A DNA stretch of 64,000 bases from Apostichopus japonicus (Eukaryota > Echinodermata > Holothuroidea > Aspidochirotida > Stichopodidae). Shown one piece after another: positions 1 through 13,553 of the stretch. The notes below the pieces were generated by a model. That model saw only the letters and a program-made list of their open reading frames with translations, was not told the DNA's origin and did not search any database. Position 1 is the first letter of the stretch. Every line of letters starts with the position of its first letter. Position numbers and translations under genes: made by a program. The DNA lies in the NCBI RefSeq assembly GCF_037975245.1, contig NC_092579.1:25525166-25589165 (forward strand), in the 5' to 3' direction.

Positions 1-1447
1 CGATTGATCGGTACGGATCATTCGATTGATCTGTATCGAACATTCGATCGATCGGTACGGAACAAGCGATCGATCGGAACAGCACATACGATTGATCGGT
101 ACAGCACTTTCGATTAGTAGGAACCGCAGATTTGATCGATCGGAACGGAACATTCGATTGATCGGTATCGCTCTTTGATCGATTGGTATGGAACAGTCGA
201 TTGATCGGAACCGTACATTCGATAAATAGGTACCGCACATTCGATTAAACGGTATCGCATATTCGATTAATCGTTACCGAACTTTCGATTGATCGGTAGC
301 GCACATTCGATTGATCTGTATCGCACATACGATTGATCGGTACGGCACATTCGATTGATCGGTACGGAACATTCACTTGATCGGTACCGCTCATTCGATC
401 GATTAGTATGGAACATTCGATTAAACGGTACCGCACATTCGGCTAATCGGTACCGCACATTCGATTGATCGGTACCGCACATTCGATTGATCGGTACGGA
501 ACATTCGATTGATCGGTAACGCACATTCTATTGATCAGTACCGCACATTCTATTGATCGGTACCGCACATTCGATTGATCGGTACCGCACATTCGATTGA
601 TCGGTACGGCACATTCGATAGATCGATATCGCACATTCGATTGATCGGCAAGGACAATTCTATTGATCGGCACCGCACATTCGATCGATCGGTACGGAAC
701 ATTCGATTGATCGGTACCGAATAGTCGATTGTCGGTACCGCACATTCGATTATTCAGTACCGCATATTCGATTGATCGGTACCGCACATTCGATTATTCG
801 GTACCGCACATTCGATTGATCGGTACGGAATATTCGATTGATCTGTATCAATTATTCGATTGATCGGTACGGAACATTCGATCGATCTGTATCAAACAAT
901 CGATTGATCGGTATCGCACATTCGATTGATCGGTACGAAACATTCGATTGATCTGTATCAAACATTGGATTGATCTGTATCGCACATTCGATTGATCTCT
1001 ATCAAACATTTGATTGATTGGAACCGCACATTCGATTGATCGGTACCGCACATTCTATTGAACGGTACAGCATATTCAATTAATCGGTACCGCACGTTTG
1101 ATTAATCGGTACGGAACATTTTATTGATCGGTACCGCACATTCGATCGATCGGTCCGGAACAATCGATTGATCGGTACCGCACATTCGTTTAATCGGTAC
1201 AGCACATTCAATTGATCGGTACCGCCCATTCGATTTATCTGTATCGAACATTCGACTGATCGCAATCGCAAATTCGATCCGTACGCAGCACATTCGATTG
1301 ATCGGTATTCGATTGATCGGTACAGCACATTTGATTTAACGGTACCGAACAAGTATCGAACATTCGATTGATTGGTACCGCAAATTCGATCGATCGTTAA
1401 GGAACATGCGATTGATCGGTATCGCACATTCGATTAATCTGTACCGC
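1..1447 (-). repeat. 22-bp satellite array, minus-oriented block
   Basis: This is a tandem array of a 22-bp unit read on the minus strand. Units start GGTACCGATCAATCG and end AATGTGC, and on the + strand they appear as CGATTGATCGGTACCGCACATT variants. About 65 units are present and they diverge from one another by several substitutions each. The array runs off the left edge of the window. Short open frames here are by-products of the repeat. Confidence 0.97.
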
Positions 1448-2717
1448 TGAATAGACTGTGCGGTAACGTTTAATCGAATGTGCGGTACCGATTAATCGAA
1501 TAGTCGGTACCGATCATTCTCATGTGCGTTCCGATCATTCGAATGAGCGGTACCGATCAATCGATTGTGCGGTACCGATCATTTGAATGTGTAGTACCGA
1601 TCAATCAAATGTGCCGTACCAATCAATCGAATGTTCGGTATCGATTAATCAATTCTACAGTACCGATCAATCGAATGTGAAAAACAGATCAATCGAATGT
1701 CCGGTACCGATCAATCCAATATGCGGTACCGATCAATCAAATGTTCCCTACCAATCAATCGAATGTGGATAACCGATCAATCGAATGTTCCGTTACGATC
1801 AATCGAATGTTGGGTACCGATCAATCGAATGTGCGATACCGATCAATCGAATGTGCAGTATCGATCAAACGAATGTGCAGTACCGATCAATCGATTGTTC
1901 GGTACCTATCAATCGAATGTGCAGTACCGATCATATAAATGTGCAGTACCGATCAATCGAAGGTGAAGCACCGATCAATCGAATGTGGAAAACCAATCAA
2001 TCGAATGTTCGGTACCGATCAATCAAATGTGCGGTACCTATTAATTGAATTTTTGATACCGATCAATCGATTGTTCTCTCCTGATCAATCGAATAAGCGG
2101 TAAAGATCATTTGAATGTTCGGTACCGACCAAACGAATGTTCGGTACCGATCAATCGAATGTGCTATACCGATCAATCGAATGTGCTATACCGATCAATC
2201 GAATATGCGGTACCGATCAATCGATTGTGCGGTACCGAACGATCGAATGTTCGGGACCGATCAATCGAATGTTCGGTACCGACCAAACGAATGTTCGGTA
2301 CCAATCAATCGAATGTGTGGTCCCGATCGATCAAATGTGCTATACCGATCAATCGAATATGCGGTACCGATCAATCGATTGTGCGGTACCGAACGATCGA
2401 ATGTTCGGTACCGATCAATCGAAAGTTCGGTACCGACCAAACGAATGTTCGGTACCGATCAATCGAATGTGTGGTACCGATCGATCGAATGTGTGGTACC
2501 GATTAATAGAATGTTCCGTACCGATAAATCGAATGTTCCGTACCGATCATCGAATGTTCCGTTCCGATCAATTTAATGTGCGGTACCGATCAATCGAATG
2601 TGCGGCACGGAACAATCGAATGTTCCATACCGATCAATAGAATGTTCCGTACTGATTAATCGAGTGCGGAAAACTGATCAATCGAATGTGCGGTACCAAT
2701 CAAACGAATGTTCGGTA

Positions 2718-5700
2718 CCGATCATCGAATGTTCCGTTCCGATCAATTTAATGTGCGGTACCGATCAATCGAATATGCGGTACCGATCAATCGATTGTGC
2801 GGTACCGAACGATCGAATGTTCGGTACCGAACAAACGAATGTTCGGTACCGAACAATCGAATGTGCGGTACCGAACAATCGAATGTTCCGTACCGATCAA
2901 TCGAATGTTCCGTACTGATTAATCGAGTGCGGAAAACTGATCAATCGAATGTGCGGTACCAATCAAACGAATGTTCGGAACCGATCATCGAATGTTCCGT
3001 TCCGATCAATTTAATGTGCGGTACCGATCAATCGAATATGCGGTACCGATCAATCGATTGTGCGGTACCGAACGATCGAATGTTCGGTACCGAACAAACG
3101 AATGTTCGGTACCGAACAATCGAATGTGCGGTACCGAACAATCGAATGTTCCGTACCGATCAATCGAATGTTCCGTACTGATTAATCGAGTGCGGCAAAC
3201 TGATCAATCGAATGTGCGGTACCGATCAATCGAATGTGCGGTACCGATCAATCGAATGTGCGATACCGATCAATCGAATGTGCGGTGCCGATCAATCGAA
3301 TGTACGGTACCGATCGATCGAATGTGCGTACCGATCAATCGCATGTGCGGTACCGATTAATCAATTCTACAGTACCGATCAATCGAATGTGCGGTACCGA
3401 ACAATAGAATGTTCCGTTCCGATCAATAGAATGTTCCGTACCGATCAATCAAATGTGCCGTACCAATCAATCGAATGTTCGGTATCGATCAATCAAATGT
3501 GCGTACCGATCAATCGAATGTGAAAAACAGATCAATCGAATGTCCGGTACCGATCAATCCAATATGCGGTACCGATCAATCAAATGTTCCCTACCAATCA
3601 ATCGAATGTGGATAACCGATCAATCGAATGTTCCGTTACGATCAATCGAATGTTGGGTACCGATCAATCGAATGTGCGATACCGATCAATCGAATGTGCA
3701 GTATCGATCAATCGAATGTTCCGTACTGATTAATCGAGTGCGGCAAACTGATCAATCGAATGTGCGGTACCGATCAATCGAATGTGCGGTACCGATCAAT
3801 CGAATGTGCGATACCGATCAATCGAATGTGCCGTGCCGATCAATCGAATGTGTGGTACCGATCGATCGAATGTGCGGTACCGATCAATAGAATATGCGGT
3901 AACGATCAATCGCATGTTCCGTAATGATCGATCGAATGAGCGGTACCAATCAATCAAATGTGCGATACCGATCAATCAAATGTGCGGTGCCGATCAATCG
4001 AATGTGCGATACCGATCAAACGAATGTGCGATACCGATCAATCGAATGTGCTGTACCGATCAATCGAATGTGCGGTACCGATCAATCGAATGTGCAGTAC
4101 CGAGTGATCGAATATGCAATACCGATCAATCGAATGTTCGGTACCGATCAAACAAATGTGCAGTACCGATCAATCGATTGTTCGTACCGATCAATCGAAT
4201 GTGCGGTACCGATCAATCGAATGTGCGATACCGATCAATCGAATGTGCGGTACCGATGGAGTGTGCGGTACCGATCAATCGAGTGTGCGGAACCGATAAA
4301 TAGAATGTGCGATACCGATCATCGAATGTTCCGTTCCGATCAATTTAATGTGCGGTACCGATCAATCGAATATGCGGTACCGATCAATCGATTGTGCGGT
4401 ACCGAACGATCGAATGTTCGGTACCGAACAAACGAATGTTCGGTACCGAACAATCGAATGTGCGGTACCGAACAATCGAATGTTCCGTACCGATCAATCG
4501 AATGTTCCGTACTGATTAATCGAGTGCGGAAAACTGATCAATCGAATGTGCGGTACCAATCAAACGAATGTTCGGTACCGATCATCGAATGTTCCGTTCC
4601 GATCAATTTAATGTGCGGTACCGATCAATCGAATATGCGGTACCGATCAATCGATTGTGCGGTACCGAACGATCGAATGTTCGGTACCGAACAAACGAAT
4701 GTTCGGTACCGAACAATCGAATGTGCGGTACCGAACAATCGAATGTTCCGTACCGATCAATCGAATGTTCCGTACTGATTAATCGAGTGCGGCAAACTGA
4801 TCTATCGAATGTGCGGTACCGATCAATCGAATGTGCGGTACCGATCAATCGAATGTGCGATACCGATCAATCGAATGTGCGGTGCCGATCAATCGAATGT
4901 ACGGTACCGATCGATCGAATGTGCGTACCGATCAATCGCATGTGCGGTACCGATTAATCAATTCTACAGTACCGATCAATCGAATGTGCGGTACCGAACA
5001 ATAGAATGTTCCGTTCCGATCAATAGAATGTTCCGTACCGATCAATCAAATGTGCCGTACCAATCAATCGAATGTTCGGTATCGATCAATCAAATGTGCG
5101 TACCGATCAATCGAATGTGAAAAACAGATCAATCGAATGTCCGGTACCGATCAATCCAATATGCGGTACCGATCAATCAAATGTTCCCTACCAATCAATC
5201 GAATGTGGATAACCGATCAATCGAATGTTCCGTTACGATCAATCGAATGTTGGGTACCGATCAATCGAATGTGCGATACCGATCAATCGAATGTGCAGTA
5301 TCGATCAATCGAATGTTCCGTACTGATTAATCGAGTGCGGCAAACTGATCAATCGAATGTGCGGTACCGATCAATCGAATGTGCGGTACCGATCAATCGA
5401 ATGTGCGATACCGATCAATCGAATGTGCGGTGCCGATCAATCGAATGTGTGGTACCGATCGATCGAATGTGCGGTACCGATCAATAGAATATGCGGTAAC
5501 GATCAATCGCATGTTCCGTAATGATCGATCGAATGAGCGGTACCAATCAATCAAATGTGCGATACCGATCAATCAAATGTGCGGTGCCGATCAATCGAAT
5601 GTGCGATACCGATCAAACGAATGTGCGATACCGATCAATCGAATGTGCTGTACCGATCAATCGAATGTGCGGTACCGATCAATCGAATGTGCAGTACCGA

Positions 5701-5911
5701 GTGATCGAATATGCAATACCGATCAATCGAATGTTCGGTACCGATCAAACAAATGTGCAGTACCGATCAATCGATTGTTCGTACCGATCAATCGAATGTG
5801 CGGTACCGATCAATCGAATGTGCGATACCGATCAATCGAATGTGCGGTACCGATGGAGTGTGCGGTACCGATCAATCGAGTGTGCGGAACCGATAAATAG
5901 AATGTGCGATA
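2718..5911 (+). repeat. Tandem duplication of a 1,597-bp satellite segment
   Basis: Positions 2718-4314 and 4315-5911 are near-identical copies at a constant offset of 1,597 bp. For example, the distinctive unit GATCATCGAATGTTCCG recurs at about 2717/4314 and 2980/4577. Only a few substitutions were seen by eye: 2976 vs 4573, 3203 vs 4800 and 3832 vs 5429. The first copy starts with a smaller duplication of 263 bp (about 2717 and 2980). Neighbouring 22-bp units differ far more than these two copies do, so the duplication is recent. Confidence 0.9.
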
Positions 5912-6269
5912 CCGATAATTAGAATGTGCGATACCGATAAATAGAATGTGCTGTGCCGAAGTATCGAAAGTGCGGTACCGATCAATCAAATGTGCGTACC
6001 GAAGTATCGAAAGTGCGGTACCGATCAATCAAATGTGCGTACCGATCAATCGAATGTGCGGTATCGATCAATCGATTGTGCGGTACCGATCAATAGAATG
6101 TTACGTACCGATCAATCGAATGTTCCGTACCGATTACTAGATTGTGCTGAGCCGAACAAACAAATGTTCGATACCGATCGATCGAATGTGCGGTACCGAT
6201 CAGTCGAATGTGCGCTACCGATCAATCGAATATTCTGTACCGATCAATAGAATGTTCCGTAACGAAAAA

Positions 6270-8800
6270 TAGAATGTTCCGTACCGAGTAATCGAATGTG
6301 CGACACCGATCGATCGAATGTGCGGTACCGATCAATCGCATGTTCCGTACACCGATCAATCGAATGAGCGGTATATATCATTCGAATATGCGGTACCCAT
6401 CAATTGAATATGCGGTACGGATCTATCGAATATGCGGTACCGAACATCCGAATATGCGATAATGATCAATGGAATGTGCGGTATCGACCAATCGCATGTG
6501 TGATACCGATCGATGGAATTTGCGGTACCGACCAATCGAATGTGCAGTACCGATCAATCGAATGTGCAGTACCGAGTAATCGAATGTGCGATACCGATCA
6601 GTCGAATGTTCGGTACCGATCAGTCGAATGTTCGGTACCGATCAAACAAATGTTTGGTACCGATCAATCCAATGTGCGGTTCCGATCAATCGATATTCGT
6701 TACCGATCAATCAATTGTTCGGTTCCAATCAATCAAATGTGCGGTACCGATCAATCAAATGTGCGGTACCGATCAATCGAATGTGCGATACCGATCAATC
6801 GAATGTGTGGTACCGATGGAGTGTGTGGTACCGATCAATCGAGTGTGCGGAACCGATAAATAGAATGTGCGATACCGATAATTAGAATGTGCGATACCGA
6901 TAAATCGAATGTGCTGTGCCGAAGTATCGAAAGTGCGGTACCGATCAATCAAATGTGCGTACCGATCAATCGAATGTGCGGTACCGATCAATCGATTGTG
7001 CTGTGCCGAAGTATCGAAAGTGCGGTACCGATCAATCAAATGTGCGTACCGATCAATCGAATGTGCGGTACCGATCAATCGATTGTGCGGTACCGATCAA
7101 TAGAATGTTACGTACCGATCAATCGAATGTTCCGTACCGATCACTAGATTGTGCGGTGCCGAACAAACGAATGTGCGATACCGATCAATCGAATGTGCGA
7201 TACCGATCAATAGAATTTGCGGTACCGATCGATCGAATGTGCGATACCGATCAGTCGAATGTTCGGTACCGATCAAACAAATGTTTGGTACCGATCAATC
7301 CAATGTGCGGTTCCGATCAATCGATATTCGTTACCGATCAATCAATTGTTCGGTTCCAATCAATCGAATGTGCGATACCGATCAATCAAATGTGCGGTAC
7401 CGATCAATCGAATGTGCGATACCGATCAATCGAATGTGCGGTACCGATGAAGTGTGCGGTACCGATCAATCGAGTGTGCGGAACCGATAAATAGAATGTG
7501 CGATACCGATAATTAGAATGTGCGATACCGATAAATCGAATGTGCTGTGCCGAAGTATCGAAAGTGCGGTACCGATCAATCAAATGTGCGGTACCGATCA
7601 ATCGAATGTGCGATACCGATCAATCGAATGTGCGGTACCGATGGAGTGTGCGGTACCGATCAATCGAGTGTGCGGAACCGATAAATAGAATGTGCGATAC
7701 CGATAATTAGAATGTGCGATACCGATAAATCGAATGTGCTGTGCCGAAGTATCGAAAGTGCGGTACCGATCAATCAAATGTGCGTACCGATCAATCGAAT
7801 GTGCGGTACCGATCAATCGATTGTGCGGTACCGATCAATAGAATGTTACGTACCGATCAATCGAATGTGCGATACCGATCAGTCGAATGTTCGGTACCGA
7901 TCAAACAAATGTTTGGTACCGATCAATCCAATGTGCGGTTCCGATCAATCGATATTCGTTACCGATCAATCAATTGTTCGGTTCCAATCAATCAAATGTG
8001 CGGTACCGATCAATCAAATGTGCGGTACCGATCAATCGAATGTGCGATACCGATCAATCGAATGTGCGGTACCGATGGAGTGTGCGGTACCGATCAATCG
8101 AGTGTGCGGAACCGATAAATAGAATGTGCGATACCGATAATTAGAATGTGCGATACCGATAAATCGAATGTGCTGTGCCGAAGTATCGAAAGTGCGGTAC
8201 CGATCAATCAAATGTGCGTACCGATCAATCGAATGTGCGGTACCGATCAATCGATTGTGCGGTACCGATCAATAGAATGTTACGTACCGATCAATCGAAT
8301 GTTCCGTACCGATCACTGGATTGTGCTGTGCCGAACAAACGAATGTGCGATACCGATCAATCGAATGTGCGGTACCGATCAATAGAATTTGCGGTACCGA
8401 TCGATCGAATGTGCGGTACCGATCAGTCGAATGTGCGGTACCGATCAATCGAATGTTCTGTACCGATCAATAGAATGTTCCGTAACGAAAAATAGAATGT
8501 TCCGTACCGAGTAATCGAATGTGCGACACCGATCGATCGAATGTGCGGTACCGATCAATCGCATGTTCCGTACCGATCAATCGAATGAGCGGTATATATC
8601 AATCGAATATGCGGTACCCATCAATTGAATATGAGGTACGGATCTATCGAATATGCGGTACCGAACATCCGAATGTGCGATACTGATCAATCGAATGTGC
8701 GGTATCGACCAATCGCATGTGTGATACCGATCGATGGAATTTGCGGTACCGACCAATCGAATGTGCAGTACCGATCGAACGAATGTTCGGCACCGATCAA
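6270..8800 (+). repeat. Higher-order repeats of about 630 and 434 bp within the satellite
   Basis: The marker unit ATCAAACAAATGTTTGG occurs at 6641, 7272 and 7900, giving a higher-order period of about 630 bp. The marker GCCGAAGTATCGAAAG recurs at 6918 and 7005 (87-bp step), and a further block repeats at a 434-bp step (7712 and 8146). Flanking material near 6300-6560 reappears near 8520-8770. The different steps point to repeated unequal exchange at different unit counts. Confidence 0.8.
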
Positions 8801-8936
8801 TCTAAAATTCTAATCGATTGTGCGGTACCGATCAATAGAATGCGCGGTACCGATCAATCGAATGTGCGGTACCGAACAATCGAATGTTCCGTACCGATCA
8901 ATCGAATGTTCCGTACCGACCAATCGAATGTTTAAT

Positions 8937-10310
8937 TTCAATTTCTCAATTCCAGTATAAATTATAAAATTTATAAATAGGACACATAGAAATGATACAT
9001 AAAAGACGTAAACATGTACAAACATGAAAGCATGAACAAATAAAAGCAATAAGATGGATGATTAGAAGTTTTAAAGATTAAAAGGATTTTAACAGAGATT
9101 CTAAGAACCCATTTTGAATATAAATGGCTGCTATGTAGATAAATGAGTTCTTAAAAAGCATATTCTAAAAGATGGCAAGATAGTAGGATTACGTAGATTG
9201 TACTTGTTGGTTCTATTGCACAGAGAGATCAACTCGGAATGAAGTGGGCGATCTTTAAAACTATGTATATTCTTAGCTAGTCTTATGAATTCATTTTGAG
9301 CAGCAGTGTTTACTTTACCAACAAGGCTTTCGTAGTCGAGATTAAATATATTAGAGCAGTATTTCAAGAAACTTCTGATTCTTTTCTTGTCCTTTTCAAG
9401 TAGAAGGTGATACCAGACAGGAACTGCATACACAATCACTGGCAGAATTGATGAGTTGAGAACCTTATCTCTTACATTAGAATGAAAATAAGGAGTAATG
9501 TATGCCAACGTTGATACAATATAATACACCTTAGACATCGTTTTAGATATATGTTTAGTAAAGGTTAACTTGGCGTCAATATCAACTCCTAAGTACATAG
9601 TATGAGATACCCGCTGAACAATGGAGCCTTGGACATAAGTTTTCTGATCCCTGGTCTGAATGAGACCTTGATGTTTAATGTTAATGTTTTCAAAAATTAT
9701 TTCTTTAGATTTCTTAGGATTAAGTAAGAGGTTCTTCTGCTCACACAAATTGACCAAACTATCAATACATGATTTATAGTCATTTTGATTTTCAAGGTGT
9801 GTCCACATTGAAATGTTACGGGATATAGCTGTATCTTCAGCGTACTTAATTACATGCACCCCAGAGAAGAACGTATATCATCTGTGTATATTGTAAAAAG
9901 TAACGCAGATTGAGGACCTCCCTAGGGGACTCCCACTGAAATATTTGATTCCTCTGAGTAACCTTTCTGTAGCTTGACATGTCGGAACCAACCTTGTAAA
10001 AAATGAGCCAACCAATGTATAAGCCATGGCTCGTCGACAAAACTACACAAACCTTGGATTAACCGATTTGGTAAAACCGTATTAAAAGCACTTGAAAAAT
10101 CTAAAAATAAAACTTTAGTGACTGTTGTGTCACTCTGATTTAAACCAGAAAGAACACAACGTACGAGCTTGAGTATAGCATCCGTGCAGGACACGCCTTT
10201 TTTGTAGGCAAACTGATTTTTATCACCGTGTGATACGATGGCCTGCGTCAAGTATGGAAATAATAATTTTTGCATACAGTTAAAACCAATGCTGGACATG
10301 TCAGTTGGTC
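8937..10310 (-). mobile_element. Degraded 5'-truncated LINE (non-LTR retrotransposon)
   Basis: This is the 3' half of a non-LTR retrotransposon read on the minus strand. It runs from a truncated reverse transcriptase at about 10299 to an AT-rich 3' region ending against the satellite at about 8937. Two minus-strand open frames (see the pseudogene entry) carry the RT core and C-terminal region. No poly-A or target duplication could be fixed at the satellite border. The family is probably of the Jockey/CR1 group, inferred from the C-terminal layout. Confidence 0.8.
9131..10299 (-). pseudogene. LINE reverse transcriptase fragment, frameshifted
   Basis: The upstream frame (10299-9922) contains QFAYKKGVSCTDAI and the first catalytic motif FLDFSSAFNTVLPNRLI with its aspartate. 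The downstream frame (9859-9131) is in another phase and contains KYAEDTAI where family members have a YADD catalytic box, so one catalytic aspartate is replaced by Glu. It then contains NPKKSKEI and YLGVDIDAKLTF, typical of the RT thumb region, and a C-terminal region rich in Asn, Leu and Arg. Several indels separate the two frames around 9850-9930. The N-terminal RT and any endonuclease are missing. The copy is certainly inactive. Confidence 0.85.
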
Positions 10311-10359
10311 TAATATTCGAGCATCATGATGCTAAATAAAGAAAATCATTGAATTGTCG

Positions 10360-10484
10360 TGTAGACTCAAGACATAAAGAAATGTACAAAACACGTGGCT
10401 CGTTGTGTTTCTGCGCTCATATTGTTGTTGCAACTCTCTCTTTCTCCAAATTTGGTGGCGCTATTAACCAACAACGACGCTACA
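10360..10484 (-). repeat. 3' LTR of the BEL element, internally deleted
   Basis: A 125-bp LTR that matches the outer parts of the 253-bp LTR at 18454-18706 with two or three substitutions. It lacks about 128 bp in the middle, between TCTCTTTCTCCA and TTTGGTGGCGC. Purine-rich sequence (TTGGGGCTGGGAA on the minus strand, ending at 10485) precedes it and probably served as the polypurine tract. Confidence 0.88.
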
Positions 10485-10748
10485 TTCCCAGCCCCAATGA
10501 GCTAACTTGGGGTTACTCATTCCCTTTAATTTCTTGCGACGTTGTCAACACTGCTCCCAATTTCCCAACGAACTAAATACACTTAAAAGATTACTTACAG
10601 ATATAAAGCATTAACTGAACATACAAGAACTGAAATGGATGTAAACATTTAACATACTGCAACTATATGCAGAACATAAGGACCAATACCACTTGAATAC
10701 ATGTCTTTGCTGAACGTAAACTAACAAGACCTATAACTTGACGTGCAG

Positions 10749-13553
10749 TCAATTACTCACTATCAGCCTCCTCCATAGGCACAGTTTCACAATTGGGCGC
10801 TTGTAATATTGGGAACCCACTCTTATTTCTACCCGCCTCACCCGACCGAACCTATCTGGGAACACCTGTTCCACCCTTCCAACGGACCACTTCCCCCTGG
10901 GTAGGCTCTCATTAACCATGAGAACCAGGTCGCCGACTCTGAGGCTTCTCTTTTCCTTGTTCCACTTCTGACGCGTCTGCAATAATGGCAGGTATTCCCT
11001 TATCCAGCGCCTCCAGAACTGATTTGCCAAGTACTGGCACTGGCGCCATCGGCGACGTCCATATCCATCGGTCTTAACAAACTCTCCTGGAGCAATATTT
11101 GGATTTCCTTTCAAGAGGAGCAGGTGATTTGGCGTCAATGGTTGGTTATCTCTTGGATCCAAACTGATCTGTGTTAGTGGCCTGGCATTGAGGATAGCCT
11201 CTACTTCGGTCAGCAATGTGGTCAATACCTCTTGATTGATGAGCTGCTCCTTCACTAACGCCTTCAGAATGCGTCTCACAGACCTGATGATTCTCTCCCA
11301 TATGCCACCCATATGGCTTGCTGCTGGAGGATTAAATTGCCACTCAATTTCCTTATTTAGCAGGAAATTTTCGGTTTTTGCGTTGTTCAGTGACTGCACC
11401 GCTTCTCGCAGTTCTCTTTCTCCTCCCTTAAAGTTGCTGCCGTTGTCACTCAGAATTTTCGCTGGAGTCCCGCGCCTGCTTATAAATCTTCTCAAAGCAT
11501 TCAAGAAGGAGTCGGTGTCCAGGTTATCGGCCAACTCTATGTGAACTGCTCGCATGGTCATGCAAGTAAAAACACATCCCCATCTCTTGACTTGGCTTCG
11601 ACCCTGCTTCACCCACAGTGGCCCGAAGTAGTCAACACCTACAAAGGTAAATGGTGGGTTGTCCGGTGTCACTCTGACTGATGGCAACTCTGACATAAAC
11701 TGGGAACCGCGTGGGGCATTTCTTCGCTTGCAGTCGAAGCACTTTCCCATTACCTTCCTTACTGCTGCTCCTCCCTTCAGTATCCAGAATTTGTTTCTGA
11801 GGGAGCTCCAGGTCATGCCCGACCCTGAGTGACCTACAAGGAGATGGTGATGGATAATGATCAGAGATGTCACTCGGTCATTGGATGGTAGTATGATGGG
11901 ATGCATTTCGTCATATGTAACAGGAGCATTTCTCAACCTCCCACCAATCCGTAGGACCCCGTCATGTAATACCGGGTTAATCTTGTTGAAGGCATTGTTA
12001 CTCCACAGCTTACTGACCTTCTTCTGCCTGAGAAGATGTAGTTCTTCATGAAAGGCCTTCTGTTGGACGTACTTGATTACGGCTAATTCAGCTTCTTTCA
12101 GTTCTTGCAAGGACAAGACAGTCTCCTTACACGGTTGTTTACCCCTGTATCGTGCTACAAGGTATTCCTTATACCGAAGAATCCAAGCAACCCCTCTTTT
12201 CAACCGAGTCCATGATGAGTATTTCTCCAGCAGTCTGGCAACCACACCATTGGTCGTGTTAAGGTAAGTTTGCTTTTTCACCTTATATTCATCCTGGATA
12301 TCCTCAGGTAATTCCCTCCCCTCTAGGTTTTCTATCCCAGAAGGAATCTCTGGCCAATTCTCCTCGGCATCCCACAGAAATGCAGGCCCATTCAGCCACC
12401 TGCATGTACTCGTTAGGTCTCTAGCATGTAGTCCGCGCGAACCATCGTCAGCAGGGTTCTGATGAGTGTCGACATACCTCCACTGGTCTACGGTACTAGC
12501 TTCTCGGATGGCAGCCACTCTGTTTGCGACAAATGTCTTAAACCTGCGACCCTCATTGCGGACATACAACAGGACTGTTGTGGAGTCCGTCCAGTAAGTT
12601 GTACTCTTCAGTGGGATGCTCAACTCCGACTGCAGAACCTGGCCGACCTTGACAGCCAAAGTCGCTGCTGTTAATTCTAATCTTGGCACGGTTACTTTCT
12701 TAATGGGACATACTCTGGCCTTGCCCATCAACAGTGTACAATGAACCTTCCCTCCGGAATCCTTTGTCCTCACATAGGCACTGACGGCATAGCCTCGTTC
12801 TGATGCATCCCCGAATATGTGAACATCGTAACTCACATCGTCGAAGTATGGTGGTTTGATGCACCTACTGATCTCAGCAGACTCTAAATCTGGTAATTCC
12901 TCTAACCAGTTCTGCCAACGTCGAAGTTCTTCATCCTTCACTGGTTCATCCCAACTCAGGCCTTGCGCACATAAGTCTTGTAGCAGAACCTTCCCTTCCA
13001 GGGTAAATGGGGCAACAAGTCCCAAGGGGTCATAAAGTGAGCTCGTTGCTGACAGAATACCTCTTCGAGTGTTTGGGACGTCTTTGACAGCAACCTTGAA
13101 CTTAAACCGATCAGACTCCATGTCCCACAGTACCCCTAGTGTTCTTTCTAGTGGAAGATGAGTAAAGTCCAAGTCTACCACCGATGACGCTCTTTCAGCA
13201 GGAGGGACCATTGATAGTACTTCTCTATCATTGCTTACCCATTTGGTAAGACGAAATCCACCCAAGCTCAACATATCTCGCAGTTGGGGGATTAATCTCC
13301 TTCCAACTTCCGTTGTTCGTACTGACCTTAAGCAGTCGTCAACATAGAAGTTGTCATACACTGTTTGCCTAACTTCCTCATCAAAGCTGTCTTGATTGTC
13401 ATCTGCAGTTCTGCGCAAGGCGAACCCCGCGCAGCTCGGCGATGATGTGGCACCAAAAAGGTGTACACACATTTGAAATTCTTGTGGTGACGTTGTGAGA
13501 TCGCCTTCATCCCACCACAAGAACCGCAGAGCATCAAGATCCCTTGGTGCCAC
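10749..13553 (-). pseudogene. BEL pol, C-terminal part: RT end, RNase H, integrase
   Basis: A 934-residue open frame. The polymerase box YVDDC is at residues 70-74. The RNase H-like segment with HIFGDASERGYAV and YWTDSTTVLLYV lies at about residues 240-330. A His/Cys zinc-binding domain (HHHLLVGHSG to CFDCKRR) is near 560-605. The integrase core carries GVDYFG, LSDNGSNF and GGIWERII, which supply the D, D and E residues. A C-terminal DUF5641-like domain follows. There is no true start codon: the frame opens next to a deletion that joins it out of phase to the upstream ORF. This half of pol looks conserved, so the element died recently on an evolutionary scale. Confidence 0.9.

Larger units (their letters stand above)
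1448..8936 (+). repeat. 22-bp satellite array, plus-oriented block
   Basis: The same 22-bp unit as in the block to the left, but in the opposite orientation, with about 340 copies. The unit holds the palindrome GGTACC and the inverted repeat CGATCAATCG (4-bp arms, CA spacer). Some units are 21 bp (GTGCGTACC instead of GTGCGGTACC). Because 22 is not a multiple of 3 and the consensus has no + strand stop codon, all three + frames read the same 22-residue peptide cyclically. This produces long but meaningless open frames of up to 284 codons. The array ends abruptly at about 8936 against the AT-rich 3' end of a LINE. Confidence 0.97.

Noticed and set aside
1-8936. Dozens of open frames of 60-284 codons with a Cys/Arg-rich repeating peptide
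   Set aside because: They occur in all frames of the array because the 22-bp unit cycles through phases and lacks + strand stops. There is no start context, no splice signal and no frame preference.
1-8936. CRISPR-like array
   Set aside because: Units follow each other directly without unique spacers, and the genome is eukaryotic.
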